Source: Deltaproteobacteria bacterium (GTDB taxonomy: Bacteria; Lernaellota; Lernaellaia; JACKCT01). Taken from it: a stretch of DNA of 64,000 nucleotides. The notes under the pieces were generated by a model. That model saw only the letters and a program-made list of their open reading frames with translations, did no database searches and was not told the DNA's origin. This document shows, piece by piece, positions 1 through 8,767 of the stretch; positions within the stretch are counted from its first letter, which is position 1; each line of letters starts with the position of its first letter. The stretch lies in contig JACKCT010000002.1 of NCBI GenBank assembly GCA_020633895.1, positions 62,001 through 126,000 of the forward strand, in the 5' to 3' direction. Made by a program: the position numbers and the translations under genes.

Positions 1-85
1 ATCGGAAAGTTATAGGATATCAAGGCGTTGAAAGGAGGAGAGGGGGAAAGAGGCGATTTTTCGGGGGTTTTTCTCGGGAAAAGAA

Positions 86-108
86 AACGCCGCCAAAAAG
101 GCGGCGTT
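86..108 (-). terminator. intrinsic terminator of the first lipoprotein gene
   Basis: A perfect 9-bp stem (AACGCCGCC with GGCGGCGTT) around a 5-base loop is followed, on the minus strand, by a T-rich run. It lies 30 bases past the stop of the gene ending at 138. Confidence 0.85.
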
Positions 109-137
109 CGTTCATGGAATGCCCAAGCGTGGAGAGG

Positions 138-839
138 TTATTCGGCGGGAACAACAACCACCGCGTCGATCTCCGGGCCGTGAACCGACGCAACCGGCTG
201 CAGGCTGACGAATTTCAGCGTCGTCGTGTCCGAGGCCGTGAAATCCCCCGGCACCTCGATGATGGTCGTGATCCAACCCATATTCGTCGGGGTATAACCG
301 GTGGTGTCGAAGGTCCAGGAGCCCAGGGACGTTTCGCCCCAGAAAATTTCGAATTCCTTGATTCCCTCGCCGCCTTCGGTGTTGCCGGCGTAGCAGAAGC
401 TCAGGTTGTAGCTTTGGCCCGGTGTGGTGGGCAGGGCCTGCTCGACGCCGCCGTGGTCGGTGTAGTTGTTCAGATCCACCGACTGCACTCCGTGGCCGGC
501 CTGAAGGCGGTCGCCCACCAAATCCACGCCTTTGCCGATCACGTCCCATTCGCCGATGGTGTCCCCGGCGTTGAGGGGCAGGTAGTGTTCGGGGGTGGTA
601 ACGACCGGCTCTTCGAAGGACGAATTGGAGACAATATTTCCGGCTTCGTCCGGATTGACCGCGCAGCCGGAGATATCCGAATCGTCGTCGTCATCGTCGC
701 CGTTGTCGTCATCGTCGTCGCCCTGCGTTTCGTCATCGTCGTCGTCATCGCCGCCGCAGGCGGTCGTCAGGGCGAACATCGCGGAAAGGAGCATGGCCAG
801 CGTCACCGGAAACCAGCGATTCGTCGCAAGAGCAAACAT
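138..839 (-). CDS. Asp-tethered lipoprotein with choice-of-anchor C / DUF642-like domain
   Basis: Exported 233-residue protein. Residues 1-28 are a lipoprotein-type signal ending in TTAC-GG. Residues 30-54 are almost pure aspartate. The remaining ~175 residues form a beta-rich domain with the pattern of choice-of-anchor C/DUF642 proteins: an NxSFEEP start, a GxGVDLVG segment, a 'QSVDLNN' motif and 'PGQSYNLSFCYAGN'. These domains are galactose-binding-like beta-sandwiches often found on cell surfaces; the ligand here is unknown. A GGAG ribosome site lies 7 bases before the ATG. The gene is monocistronic with its own terminator. The lipobox is not a textbook one, so lipidation is likely rather than certain. 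Confidence 0.72.
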   Translation of the reverse strand: MFALATNRWFPVTLAMLLSAMFALTTACGGDDDDDDETQGDDDDDNGDDDDDDSDISGCAVNPDEAGNIVSNSSFEEPVVTTPEHYLPLNAGDTIGEWDVIGKGVDLVGDRLQAGHGVQSVDLNNYTDHGGVEQALPTTPGQSYNLSFCYAGNTEGGEGIKEFEIFWGETSLGSWTFDTTGYTPTNMGWITTIIEVPGDFTASDTTTLKFVSLQPVASVHGPEIDAVVVVPAE

Positions 840-998
840 TGCTTCACTCCGAAAGTTGTTGTTATTTCGGGACGTTACTCATGGTCGTGCCTGTCCGTGG
901 CGCGACCGGACGCGAAGTCTGGGAAAAACGCGGCGGCCGTCAATCGGGTTTGGACGGGCAGGGAAAATTTTTGTGGACGGCATGGCGTGGCGACCGGG

Positions 999-1027
999 TT
1001 GTTTCGCCGGGGCAACTTGGATAGACT
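999..1027 (+). promoter_or_regulatory. predicted promoter of the deoxynucleoside kinase gene
   Basis: TTGTTT, a 17-base spacer and TAGACT lie just before the ATG at 1055. The -10 follows the TAnnnT form seen at other promoters in the window. Pattern match only. Confidence 0.4.
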
Positions 1028-1054
1028 GCCTTTCGCAACCTCGGAATCCCGCGA

Positions 1055-1726
1055 ATGCTCGACGTGACAAAGGACGCGGCTTTGACGCGGAAACCTCGTT
1101 ATATCGTCGTCGAGGGTCCCATCGGCGTCGGCAAGTCCAGTCTTGTACGCAAGCTGGGCGAGCGTCTGGACGCGCGAATGATCTTCGAGCAGGTCGACGA
1201 GAACCCTTTCCTGGAAGGGTTTTACAAAGACTCGCGTAAGTACGCGTTTCAAACGCAGTTATTCTTCCTTCTCTCCCGCTTCCAACAGCAGCGCGAACTG
1301 GCCCAGCAGGATTTGTTCGCCCAGAATACGGTCAGCGATTATTTATTTGCTAAAGACAAGATTTTCGCGTATTTAAACCTCTCAGAGCATGAGTTGGCGC
1401 TTTATGAGCGCATCTATCGCATGTTCGAGTTCGAGATCGTGAAGCCGGATCTGGTCGTCTTCCTGGTGGCCCATCCCAAGGTGCTGCTCAAGAGGATCCG
1501 GGTTCGAAATCACGCCTACGAACGCCGCTTGGGCATCGAGTATCTCGACCAGCTCACGGAAGCGTACAGCAAGTTCTTTTTTGCGTACGACGAATCGCCG
1601 CTGCTGGTCGTGAACACCTCGGAGATCGATTTCGTCAACAATCCCGAGCACTTCGACGCGTTGTTGACCGAGATCGACACCCACACTCGAGGCACCAAGC
1701 ACTTTATTCCGCTTGGATCCGGTTAA
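1055..1726 (+). CDS. deoxynucleoside kinase (dNK/dGK-dAK family)
   Basis: Cytoplasmic 223-residue kinase that would phosphorylate a deoxynucleoside with ATP in nucleotide salvage. The P-loop GPIGVGKSS is at residues 21-29. The 'EQVDENPFLEGFY' segment and the arginine-rich 'KRIRVRNHAYE' lid match the deoxyguanosine/deoxyadenosine kinase group rather than thymidine kinase. Length is normal for the family. A kinase of this type beside pan genes is a known arrangement in delta-proteobacteria. It has its own predicted promoter and is separated from panC by a strong terminator. Substrate preference cannot be read from sequence alone. Confidence 0.88.
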   Translation: MLDVTKDAALTRKPRYIVVEGPIGVGKSSLVRKLGERLDARMIFEQVDENPFLEGFYKDSRKYAFQTQLFFLLSRFQQQRELAQQDLFAQNTVSDYLFAKDKIFAYLNLSEHELALYERIYRMFEFEIVKPDLVVFLVAHPKVLLKRIRVRNHAYERRLGIEYLDQLTEAYSKFFFAYDESPLLVVNTSEIDFVNNPEHFDALLTEIDTHTRGTKHFIPLGSG

Positions 1727-1821
1727 CGGACCGAGACGACGAACCTGGGCCGAAGGGGAGGATGCGGGAGCATCCGACCGATGCGTGCGGGCCCCAGTAA
1801 TCAACAAACGGGTTGATGACG

Positions 1822-1855
1822 TCGCCTTCCGGTCTTTTGCCGGAAGGCGATTTTT
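1822..1855 (+). terminator. intrinsic terminator between the kinase and panC
   Basis: An 11-bp perfect stem (TCGCCTTCCGG with CCGGAAGGCGA, loop 1833-1839) is followed by five T. It lies inside the longest open frame of panC, so it argues that panC starts downstream of 1855. Confidence 0.88.
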
Positions 1856-1920
1856 CGTTGATGCATTTGACCAATGCAATGGATGCGGCCTGCAAGATGA
1901 GCAACGCGAGCGCAAAATCC

Positions 1921-2820
1921 ATGGAATCCTCGGCAGTTACGTCGGCGTCGGCGCGCGTGGTGACGACCCCGGCCGAGATGCATCGCGTCGCCGACGAGAT
2001 CCGCGCGGCCGGCCTGACCATCGGCTTCGTGCCCACCATGGGCTACCTGCACGACGGCCATCTCCAACTCCTGCGCAAGGCCCGCGAGCTGGCCGACGTG
2101 GTGATCCTCTCCATCTTCGTCAACCCGACGCAGTTCTCCGCCAACGAGGACCTGGGCGCCTATCCCCGGGATTTCGAACGGGACAAGGCCCTGGCGGAGG
2201 CGGAAGGGACGCAGATCATCTACAACCCGTCGCCCGAATCCATGTATCCCGAAGGTTTCCAGACGCAGGTCAACCTGCCCGGCATGACCAACGTGCTGTG
2301 CGGCGTGAGCCGACCCCATCACTTCCCCGGCGTCGCCCAGGTGTGCGCCAAGCTCTTCAACGCCGTCAAACCCCATTTTGCGGTCTTCGGCCTCAAGGAT
2401 TTTCAGCAGTATCTGGTCGTCACGCAGATGGTGAAAGACCTGGACATGGACCTGAAAGTCGTGGGGATTCCCATTGTTAGGGAAAAAGACGGACTGGCCA
2501 TGAGCAGCCGAAACGTGTATATGACACCCGCGGAGCGCGAACAGGCCGTCGTGCTCAATCAATCGATCAAATTAGCCGAAAAGGCTGTAGCCGAGGGTGA
2601 GCGGGACGCCGCCCGATTGCTCGATCTGGTGCGCGGTCATATCGCGACGGCTCCGGCGGCCGACATCGACTACGTGGAGATCCGGTCGATTCCGGGCCTC
2701 GCGACGGTCGAGGGACGCATCGAGAAACCGGTCTTGCTGGCCATGGCCGTGAAATTCGGCAAGGCAAGGCTTTTGGATAATACGGTTCTGTTGCGCGAGC
2801 AGCCGAACGCGAACGTTTAA
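1921..2820 (+). CDS. panC: pantothenate synthetase
   Basis: Joins pantoate to beta-alanine with ATP to make pantothenate, in the cytoplasm. Hallmarks are [11 protein letters not shown] (the first nucleotide-binding HxGH-type motif), 'IFVNPTQF', 'FGLKDFQQ' and the KMSKS-like 'MSSRN'. The open frame extends upstream to a TTG at 1813, but that would put an intrinsic terminator inside the gene. The ATG at 1921 gives 299 residues and leaves about 37 residues before PTMG, close to the E. coli enzyme. No clear ribosome site supports any start; 1861 is an alternative. panD follows 55 bases later, so the two adjacent steps of the pathway probably share a transcript. Confidence 0.93.
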   Translation: MESSAVTSASARVVTTPAEMHRVADEIRAAGLTIGFVPTMGYLHDGHLQLLRKARELADVVILSIFVNPTQFSANEDLGAYPRDFERDKALAEAEGTQIIYNPSPESMYPEGFQTQVNLPGMTNVLCGVSRPHHFPGVAQVCAKLFNAVKPHFAVFGLKDFQQYLVVTQMVKDLDMDLKVVGIPIVREKDGLAMSSRNVYMTPAEREQAVVLNQSIKLAEKAVAEGERDAARLLDLVRGHIATAPAADIDYVEIRSIPGLATVEGRIEKPVLLAMAVKFGKARLLDNTVLLREQPNANV

Positions 2821-2875
2821 CCCAGGCACACGCGGGGCACGGCACGCCGGCTCCAGCGAAAGGAGAACGCCTGAG

Positions 2876-3268
2876 ATGAAACGCATCATGCTCAAAAGCA
2901 AGCTGCATCAGGCTTGCGTGACCATGGCTGATCTGAACTACGAAGGTTCGATCGCCATCGACACGGATCTGCTCGAAGCCGCGGACATTATCCCCTACGA
3001 GAAGGTCGCGGTCTGGGACATCACCAACGGCTCGCGCTTCGAAACCTACGCCATTCCCGAAAAAGCCGGTTCCAAGAGCATCTGCGTCAACGGCGCCGCC
3101 GCCCGTCTGGTCGCGCCGGGGGACCGCATCATCATCGGTTCGTGGATCGAGATCGACTACGCCGAGTCCAAGTCGTTCAAGCCCACGCTGGTCTTCTGCG
3201 ACGAGCACAACAACATCAAGAACCACGATCCGGAGACCACACGCCTGGCGTCCATCAAGAGCGCCTAA
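2876..3268 (+). CDS. panD: aspartate 1-decarboxylase precursor
   Basis: Makes beta-alanine from aspartate, which supplies PanC. The 130-residue proenzyme cleaves itself between Gly24 and Ser25 (motif YEGSIAID), Ser25 becoming the pyruvoyl cofactor. Lys9 and the '[10 protein letters not shown]' and 'NGAAARL' motifs match the family. A strong AAAGGAG precedes the ATG. It is probably cotranscribed with panC and ends at a bidirectional terminator. Confidence 0.96.
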   Translation: MKRIMLKSKLHQACVTMADLNYEGSIAIDTDLLEAADIIPYEKVAVWDITNGSRFETYAIPEKAGSKSICVNGAAARLVAPGDRIIIGSWIEIDYAESKSFKPTLVFCDEHNNIKNHDPETTRLASIKSA

Positions 3269-3296
3269 CGCCCTCGTCGAAAACGACGGACTAACC

Positions 3297-3340
3297 AAAA
3301 AACGACGCCGCCACCGAATCGACATCGGTGGCGACGTTTT
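3297..3340. terminator. bidirectional terminator between convergent genes
   Basis: The stem GCCACCGA/TCGGTGGC, extended by a few more pairs, has a T run on each side (TTTT on the plus strand, TTTTTT on the minus strand). It serves panD and the minus-strand gene ending at 3373. Confidence 0.75.
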
Positions 3341-3372
3341 CTTTGAGTATTCTTGGAAGGCGTGGGCTGTCG

Positions 3373-3933
3373 TTAAAGGTCGCTGGTCGCGTTGGCCTTA
3401 AGGGTGCGCAGGATCGCGGGGATCTTCGCTCCGGCGGCCTTGACCGTGTCGGTGACGGATTTCGCCTCGCTGAGCACGACCGCTTTCTTCGGGTCGGACT
3501 TCGCCTTGCCGATGAACGCCGTCACGTCCGAAGGCAGTTGGGCCGCGTCCGACGCCTCGGCTTCCAGGGCCGTGATCGCCGCCATGTTTTCGTTCTTGGT
3601 CGCCGACGGATTGGCCGCCACCTTCTCGCCGAAATCCACGGTGAGCTTGAGCTTCGCCGCCCGCTTGGCGATGGCGTCCCACTCGGCGTCGTCGAAGGTT
3701 TTGTAGGTCGCCGCGCCCGGATCGAACGCGCCGTCTTCATACATCTTCAGTTCGGGCGACACTTCGCCGAGCGTCAGCTTCTGCTCCTTGGCCTCGGGCA
3801 TGCCGCCCACATTCTTGGCCGCGTCCTTGAGGCTGAAGCCCGCCCACGCGGACGTCGCCGCCATCGCCGAGACCATCGCCGTAAACACCAAGGACACACC
3901 GGCCATTTTCAGAAAATTCATTCCGAGCTTCAT
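3373..3933 (-). CDS. secreted helical protein, tandem paralogue 1
   Basis: I do not recognise the family. The 186-residue protein has a clear Sec signal peptide (residues 1-31, cut after ...SAWA), then a helical domain. It shares with the next gene upstream a block of about 40 residues: 'FDPGAATYKTF', then 'AKRAAKLKLTVDFGEKV', and later a KAVVLSEAKSV / KAVLVTESKSI segment. It is probably periplasmic. AAAGGA lies 8 bases before the ATG. The 63-base gap to the paralogue suggests an operon of a duplicated pair. Confidence 0.7.
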   Translation of the reverse strand: MKLGMNFLKMAGVSLVFTAMVSAMAATSAWAGFSLKDAAKNVGGMPEAKEQKLTLGEVSPELKMYEDGAFDPGAATYKTFDDAEWDAIAKRAAKLKLTVDFGEKVAANPSATKNENMAAITALEAEASDAAQLPSDVTAFIGKAKSDPKKAVVLSEAKSVTDTVKAAGAKIPAILRTLKANATSDL

Positions 3934-3996
3934 CTCGTTTTTCCTTTCCGGCAGGGCGTGAAATAGAGAAATACGGTCGCCGCACGGCGCCGCCGA

Positions 3997-4560
3997 TCAA
4001 CGTTTGGCCTTGGCTTTCGCCTTTTTCCGCAGCGTCTTGAGAATTTTGGGCGCCTTCTTTGTCGCTGAGTTGACGTTTTTGAGAATGGATTTGGACTCCG
4101 TGACCAGGACGGCCTTCTTGGCGTCCTTCGTCGCCTTTTTGCCGAAGCTGGAGACGTTCGAGGTGAGCTTGGAGGATTGCTTGCTCATATCCTCGAGGGC
4201 GTCGATGGCGGCGTCGTAATCGCTGCGTTTGGCGGAGTTGCTCTTGGAGACCTTCTCCGCGAAATCCACCGCCAGGCGGATCTTGGCCGCTCGCTTGGAA
4301 ATTCGGTCAAAGTCCTTGTCGCCGTAGGTCTTGTACTTGACCGAGCCCGGGTCGAACTTGCCGCCTTCGTATTTCTTGAGTTTGGAATTCAGGTGATGCA
4401 GCGTCACCTTTTTGGTAACGGGGTCGTCAAGCCCGACCAGGTCCCGCGCCGTGTCCCTAATATCGAACGCCGTCGCGTCCGCGGCCAATGCCGACAGCAG
4501 CACCAATACCAACACCGGCGCCAACACCAAGCCCAGGGCCGGAGCCGTTCGTTTCTTCAT
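3997..4560 (-). CDS. secreted basic helical protein, tandem paralogue 2
   Basis: A 187-residue homologue of the gene at 3373-3933, with 'GGKFDPGSVKYKTYGDKDFD' and 'SKRAAKIRLAVDFAEKV'. The ATG at 4560 was chosen because it begins a normal signal peptide (MKKRTAPALG...) and has a GGGATGGGA site upstream; the frame stays open to 4644. Unlike its paralogue it is very lysine-rich, with a KKAPKILKTLRKKAKAKAKR-type tail that could bind nucleic acid, acidic polymers or the acidic linkers of its neighbours (inference). Function unknown. Confidence 0.7.
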   Translation of the reverse strand: MKKRTAPALGLVLAPVLVLVLLSALAADATAFDIRDTARDLVGLDDPVTKKVTLHHLNSKLKKYEGGKFDPGSVKYKTYGDKDFDRISKRAAKIRLAVDFAEKVSKSNSAKRSDYDAAIDALEDMSKQSSKLTSNVSSFGKKATKDAKKAVLVTESKSILKNVNSATKKAPKILKTLRKKAKAKAKR

Positions 4561-4677
4561 CGTCCCATCCCCCGCGACATCCACGTCGCGATGCAAAATC
4601 ACAACGAGCGCTCCATCCATAGAGCGCCCGTTCGCGAAACGCAATCGAGAAAAATCGTCGACGGGAAAATCGGGTGG

Positions 4678-5199
4678 TTAGAAGAAGTACCTCAGGCCCA
4701 GGACGGCGCCGATGTGGAAGTCGGTCTCGGGAATGAGCCACATCCCCGGCGACACGTCGGCGAACAGTTCCAGGTGCGGTTGAGGGAAGTAGAACGCCAG
4801 GCCGCCGGTGAAACGGACGCCGACGTTGAAGTCGTCGTCATCGTCATCGTCGTGGTCATGGCGCCCATGGTCGTCGTCATCGTCGTCGCCCTGGTCGATG
4901 GCCATCACGCCGCCGCCGCCCAGGTAGGGATGCAATTCGACGGTCGATGAGTCGGTGATGACGTCATTGAAATGGAACAGGTAATCCGTGGAAAACCAGA
5001 GCCGATCGTCGACGAAATCATAGGCCAGGTCCATGTCCAACGCCCCTTGAGGCGAGACGAAATACTTGGCGGTCAGGCCGGTCGGGGCGCCGACGACGAT
5101 ACCCAGGCCGAAGGGGCGGTTTTGAGCTTGCGCGAGAGAGGGAGAAACGAGTGCGATCGCAATAACGACGGCCAGAAACGGAAGAACGGCGCGACGCAT
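4678..5199 (-). CDS. small outer-membrane beta-barrel protein with Asp/His loop
   Basis: A 173-residue protein with a signal peptide (MRRAVLPFLAVVIAIALV...AQA) and alternating hydrophobic strands ending in aromatic residues (final RYFF), as in small outer-membrane barrels. 'GAPTGLTAKYFV' and 'LHPYLGGGGVMA' resemble the OmpW/OmpA-barrel class. One loop (about residues 101-124) is nearly all Asp and His, a plausible metal-binding loop. AGGAGG six bases before the ATG at 5199 fixes the start; the longer open frame to 5274 lacks a site. It reads in the same direction as the paralogue pair, 117 bases upstream of it. Confidence 0.72.
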   Translation of the reverse strand: MRRAVLPFLAVVIAIALVSPSLAQAQNRPFGLGIVVGAPTGLTAKYFVSPQGALDMDLAYDFVDDRLWFSTDYLFHFNDVITDSSTVELHPYLGGGGVMAIDQGDDDDDDHGRHDHDDDDDDDFNVGVRFTGGLAFYFPQPHLELFADVSPGMWLIPETDFHIGAVLGLRYFF

Positions 5200-5558
5200 G
5201 AGGAACCTCCTATCCGGAGTGAAAACCAAATGTTCGGTGTTCCCTATGCATGCCAAATCGGCGGCATCGCCCATCGGCGACGCAAAGCATTATTTTATGG
5301 CCTCAAAGGAGAAATAACAACGCCCGCCTTCGAAAAGGCGGGCACGATGACGGATCTCTTCGCATTTGTAGTCCCACGCCGGCGCTTGGGGCTTTGCAAG
5401 GTCGGCCGCGGCTCGGACTCATCACACCTTCCGGCCACCTTCGGTATCGCGAAAGTTATGGCACCCTCGAACTTATCCCCGGCTGGAGCGAAGCGACGCC
5501 CGCCAAGGGGCATCCGACCAGCGCGCCAGCGTCCCTAGTCCGCCGCGACTACGCGGCA
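5200..5558. other. gene-poor stretch with one minus-strand terminator
   Basis: No convincing gene. The 72-codon minus-strand frame at 5295-5513 lacks a ribosome site and overlaps the terminator. The segment at 5481-5497 shares a 17-base word with 62595-62611 in inverted orientation, so part of it may be dispersed repeat. Confidence 0.5.
5322..5343 (-). terminator. intrinsic terminator downstream of the Fe-S carrier gene
   Basis: GCCCGCCTT pairs with AAGGCGGGC across a 4-base loop, followed on the minus strand by GTTGTTATTTC. It is 215 bases past the Fe-S carrier stop, so that mRNA would have a long 3' tail. Confidence 0.55.
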
Positions 5559-5906
5559 CTAGCCGAAGGATTTGCCGCAGCCGCAGGTGGTGCGGGCGTT
5601 GGGATTCTCGAACATGAAGCCCTGACCGCCCAGGCCGCCCTGGAAGTCCAGCGTGACGCCGGCCAGGTTGAAGTAGCTGGCGGTGTCGCACAGGATCTTG
5701 ATGCCGTGGCTTTCGAAGACTTGATCGTCGTCGGCCTTTTCGGTTTCGAACTGCATGATGTAGGACAGACCCGAGCATCCGCCTTCTTTGGCGCCGATGC
5801 GAAGGAACGCGTTTTCGCCTTCCAGGCCTTCCTGCTTGAGCAGCTCGCGCACCTGGACGGCGGCGGTCTCGGTCAGGGAGATTTCCGTAATATCGTGGGC
5901 TGCCAT
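5559..5906 (-). CDS. A-type iron-sulfur carrier (HesB/IscA/ErpA family)
   Basis: A 115-residue cytoplasmic protein that would hold and pass Fe-S clusters to apoproteins. The three family cysteines are present: Cys44 in GGCSGLSY and Cys108/Cys110 in the C-terminal TTCGCGKSF. The 'AVQVRELLKQEG' and 'LDFQGGLGGQGFMFENPNA' motifs are typical. GGAGG lies 7 bases before the ATG at 5906; a TTG one codon earlier is a weaker start. It stands alone, with no isc or suf genes in the window, so ErpA-like general delivery is plausible but not proven. Confidence 0.93.
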   Translation of the reverse strand: MAAHDITEISLTETAAVQVRELLKQEGLEGENAFLRIGAKEGGCSGLSYIMQFETEKADDDQVFESHGIKILCDTASYFNLAGVTLDFQGGLGGQGFMFENPNARTTCGCGKSFG

Positions 5907-6168
5907 CAATCGCCTCCTCGATTTTCAAATCGATGGGTGGGTTGCTTCGAGTTTCGCAGTCAATCACAGCCAATAATCGGACGTTTGTCCGCATTGGTGG
6001 CCGATGACCGACGCCATAGGGTAGTGTCGCCGACGGCCCAACGTCAAGGTCGAAAGGCGATGTTTTAACCGCCGACCGGGATTCCTCACATCTTGGGGTG
6101 CTTTCGGCCCACGAACCAGGTCGGAATTCGGTCGATTTTGTTCGCCGGACGGGCCTTATCGCGCCGCC

Positions 6169-6197
6169 TTGACCGGGGCGGGCGGCGCTCCTAATGT
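6169..6197 (+). promoter_or_regulatory. predicted promoter of the TMTC-like gene
   Basis: TTGACC, a 17-base spacer and TAATGT. Transcription would start near 6204, so the GTG at 6201 cannot be the translation start. Confidence 0.6.
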
Positions 6198-6278
6198 AGC
6201 GTGCCCCATGGGAAATTTCGACGGAAAATTCCGTCATTACCTTATTGCCTTCAGGGTTGCCTCATAGGATCGACGTAC

Positions 6279-8639
6279 GTGGAAGCGCCGCTCACCCCCC
6301 AATCCCCTCGGCCGACCAGCCGCAAACGGACGCTGATTGCCATGTTGGTCCTGGCGGCGGTGTGCGTGGGGGTGTATGCGAACGCGCCGTCCGGCGGGTT
6401 TGTCTGGGACGACATCAACCTGATCGAGATGGACCACCAGATCCGGGATTTCCGGTTCCTGGGAGAGGTCTTCACCCGCGATTTCTTCGGATTTCAGGAA
6501 AACACCCGTAAATACGGCTACTACCGCCCCCTGGTGACCATCTCATATATGGTCGACTACGCCCTCTGGGGGCCGGACGCTCGGGGATTTCACGCCACGA
6601 ATATCCTCTTTCATGTCCTGGCGACACTGGCCTTGTTCGCGGTGTTTCTGCGTTTGGCGCGGGGTCGGCACCTGACCGCGTTCGTCCCGGCGGTGCTGTT
6701 TGCGGTGCATCCGTTGCATGTGGAGACGGTGAGCTGGGTCTCCGGACGAACGGACGCGCTGTGCGCCGTGTTCTATTTTATGAGCTTGTGGGCGTTCATG
6801 GCGTGGGCGGATCGTCGCGCGGCTTCCCAGGACGACGCGTCGACGTCGGGAAAAAACGCCACGCGGGCCTATCTGGCGCTGTCGGTCGTCTCCTTCGGGC
6901 TGGCGATGCTGGCCAAGGAAATGGCGATCACCGTGCCGGCCGTGGCGGCGATCTATGTGCTGATTTTCCACACCGGATTCGATTGGCGGCGCCTCAAGGC
7001 GTTTGCGTTGCCGTTCGTGCTGTTCACGGCGGTGGCGGTGATTTACGCGTACGTGCGCGTGGAGGTGGTGCAGGTTTCGGACCAGGCGAAGGAGCCCTGG
7101 GGCGCGGCGCCGACGCTCATCACCTTCCTTTGGTCCATGGTCTACTACACCATGAAAATGGCTTGGCCGATGTATCAACGGGGGTACATCCGCAATCCGC
7201 TGATCGATACGGTCTTCGACGGCAAGGCGGTCGCCGGGCTGCTTTTCGTCGGCGGGATGGTGTGGCTGATCTGGACGACCATCCGCAAGGACCGGCCCAT
7301 CGCCTTCGCCGCGAGCTTCCTGCTGATCTCGTTTTTGCCGATCTCCAATTTCGTGCGCATCTCCGGCCCGCGGGACATGGGCTTCGTGACCGCCGAGCGA
7401 TTCGCCTACATCCCCTCCGCCGCGTTCGCCTTCCTGGTGGGGGCCGTGATCGCGCGGCTGATGAGCCGTTGGGCGTCGATGGAAGCGGACGAGAAATGGG
7501 GACGGCTGGCCCATCGGGTCGGGGCGTTCCTGATTTTTCTGGCGCTGGTGGGTCTCTTCACGGGCCTGACCCTGCGACGCACCGCCGTCTGGAAGACCAA
7601 CGAGAGCTTTTTCCAGGACTCCATCGCCAAGGCCCCCGGCGCGCCGCTGCTCTACCTGGTGCTCGGCAATGTTTACAGCCTGCAGGGGCGGTATGACGAG
7701 GCGGAGCATTATCTGCTCGAAGCCATCCGTTTCATGTCCTCTCGCGACCGGGAAGAGCCCACGTGGGCGTACTCGGATCTGGCGGGCATTTACGCCCGGC
7801 AGGGGCAGTACGAAAAGGCCATGCGGTACATCAAGCTGGCCAACCGGGGGCGCATGAACAACGCCGCCGTGAAGTTCAACATGGGGGAAATCTACCGGAG
7901 CATGGGCGATCTGGAGTCGGCCGCCGAGCAATATCGCCAATCCCTCGCCCTGGACAGCGCCAATCTCAACGCCCTCGAGCAGCTTTCCGCCGTTCTCACG
8001 CAACTCGGCGAGTATCGCGAGTCCAACCAGTGGCTGGCGCGCCTCAACGAGTTTCTCCCCGCCAACGCCGGCAACGAAACGAAAATCGGCCGCAATTTCT
8101 ATTACCTGCGTCAGTCCGGGGAAGCGGAGCGGCATCTGCGTCGGGCGATTTCCATTGATTCCGGCTACTTACCGGCCTACGACGTCCTGGGGACGGTCTA
8201 TCTGGCCGACGAAAAACCCCAGGAGGCCATGGCGATTTACCGTCAGGCCCTCGCCGTGAATCCGAACTTCCTGGACGCCCGTGTGGGGCTGGCCAACGCC
8301 CTGGCCATGGCGGGCAACAACGTCGGCGCCTACGAAGAATTGCAAAAGGTCTTGGAAAAGTCGCCGAAACATCGTCGTGCGCTCATCGCGATCGGGCAAC
8401 TGGCCATGGACCAGCGGCCGGCCGGCGAGGAGCACTGGCGAGCGGCCGAGCAGGCCTTCGCCACGGTCCTGCAAACGCATCCGGATGACGTGCAGGCGAT
8501 GTTATCGATGGGGGTGATGTTCGACCGCAAGGGAAAACCGGACCAAGCCGCGATATGGTTTCACCGCGTTTTGGAACGTGACACGGACAACGAGGCGGCG
8601 AAAAGCTACCTGGAGAAAATTGAACAACAGTCAGAGTGA
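6279..8639 (+). CDS. TMTC-like polytopic membrane protein with C-terminal TPR repeats
   Basis: A 786-residue inner-membrane protein. The first ~430 residues carry about ten membrane segments and the GT-C/TMTC signature: FVWDD near the first loop, then 'KYGYYRPL', 'HATNILFH', and 'HPLHVETVSWVSGRTD'. This family includes dolichyl- or polyprenyl-phosphate-sugar dependent mannosyltransferases, so protein or glycan glycosylation is the best guess. The remaining ~330 residues hold about eight tetratricopeptide repeats ('LGNVYSLQGRYDEAEHYLLEAI' type). The GTG at 6279 was preferred because the promoter excludes the GTG at 6201 and an AGGAT lies upstream. If it glycosylates exported proteins, the Thr/Ser of the Asp linkers nearby are conceivable acceptors (speculation). 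Confidence 0.82.
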   Translation: MEAPLTPQSPRPTSRKRTLIAMLVLAAVCVGVYANAPSGGFVWDDINLIEMDHQIRDFRFLGEVFTRDFFGFQENTRKYGYYRPLVTISYMVDYALWGPDARGFHATNILFHVLATLALFAVFLRLARGRHLTAFVPAVLFAVHPLHVETVSWVSGRTDALCAVFYFMSLWAFMAWADRRAASQDDASTSGKNATRAYLALSVVSFGLAMLAKEMAITVPAVAAIYVLIFHTGFDWRRLKAFALPFVLFTAVAVIYAYVRVEVVQVSDQAKEPWGAAPTLITFLWSMVYYTMKMAWPMYQRGYIRNPLIDTVFDGKAVAGLLFVGGMVWLIWTTIRKDRPIAFAASFLLISFLPISNFVRISGPRDMGFVTAERFAYIPSAAFAFLVGAVIARLMSRWASMEADEKWGRLAHRVGAFLIFLALVGLFTGLTLRRTAVWKTNESFFQDSIAKAPGAPLLYLVLGNVYSLQGRYDEAEHYLLEAIRFMSSRDREEPTWAYSDLAGIYARQGQYEKAMRYIKLANRGRMNNAAVKFNMGEIYRSMGDLESAAEQYRQSLALDSANLNALEQLSAVLTQLGEYRESNQWLARLNEFLPANAGNETKIGRNFYYLRQSGEAERHLRRAISIDSGYLPAYDVLGTVYLADEKPQEAMAIYRQALAVNPNFLDARVGLANALAMAGNNVGAYEELQKVLEKSPKHRRALIAIGQLAMDQRPAGEEHWRAAEQAFATVLQTHPDDVQAMLSMGVMFDRKGKPDQAAIWFHRVLERDTDNEAAKSYLEKIEQQSE

Positions 8640-8716
8640 CCTGGGAATGTCCCTCGGATGAAGCGAGATCTCAGCTTTTTTGTCCAAGGGCATGGAATTA
8701 TATGGGATTCTTGATT

Positions 8717-8730
8717 TTGACGTGGGTCAA
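8717..8730. promoter_or_regulatory. TTGAC-N4-GTCAA palindrome (CRP/FNR-type site)
   Basis: The perfect palindrome TTGACGTGGGTCAA is centred about 50 bases upstream of the predicted transcription start of the poly-Asp gene. The same motif recurs at 50274 and 59384. Confidence 0.5.
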
Positions 8731-8738
8731 AAAAATCC

Positions 8739-8767
8739 TTGCCAGGTTTTTGGGCCTCTGATATATT
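8739..8767 (+). promoter_or_regulatory. predicted promoter of the poly-Asp gene
   Basis: TTGCCA, a 17-base spacer and TATATT, with an activator-type palindrome just upstream. Predicted start near 8774 leaves a ~106-base leader. Confidence 0.6.

Noticed and set aside
6543-8135. 530-codon minus-strand frame over the TMTC-like gene
   Set aside because: His/Arg/Gln-rich composition typical of antisense frames in GC-rich DNA; no ribosome site.
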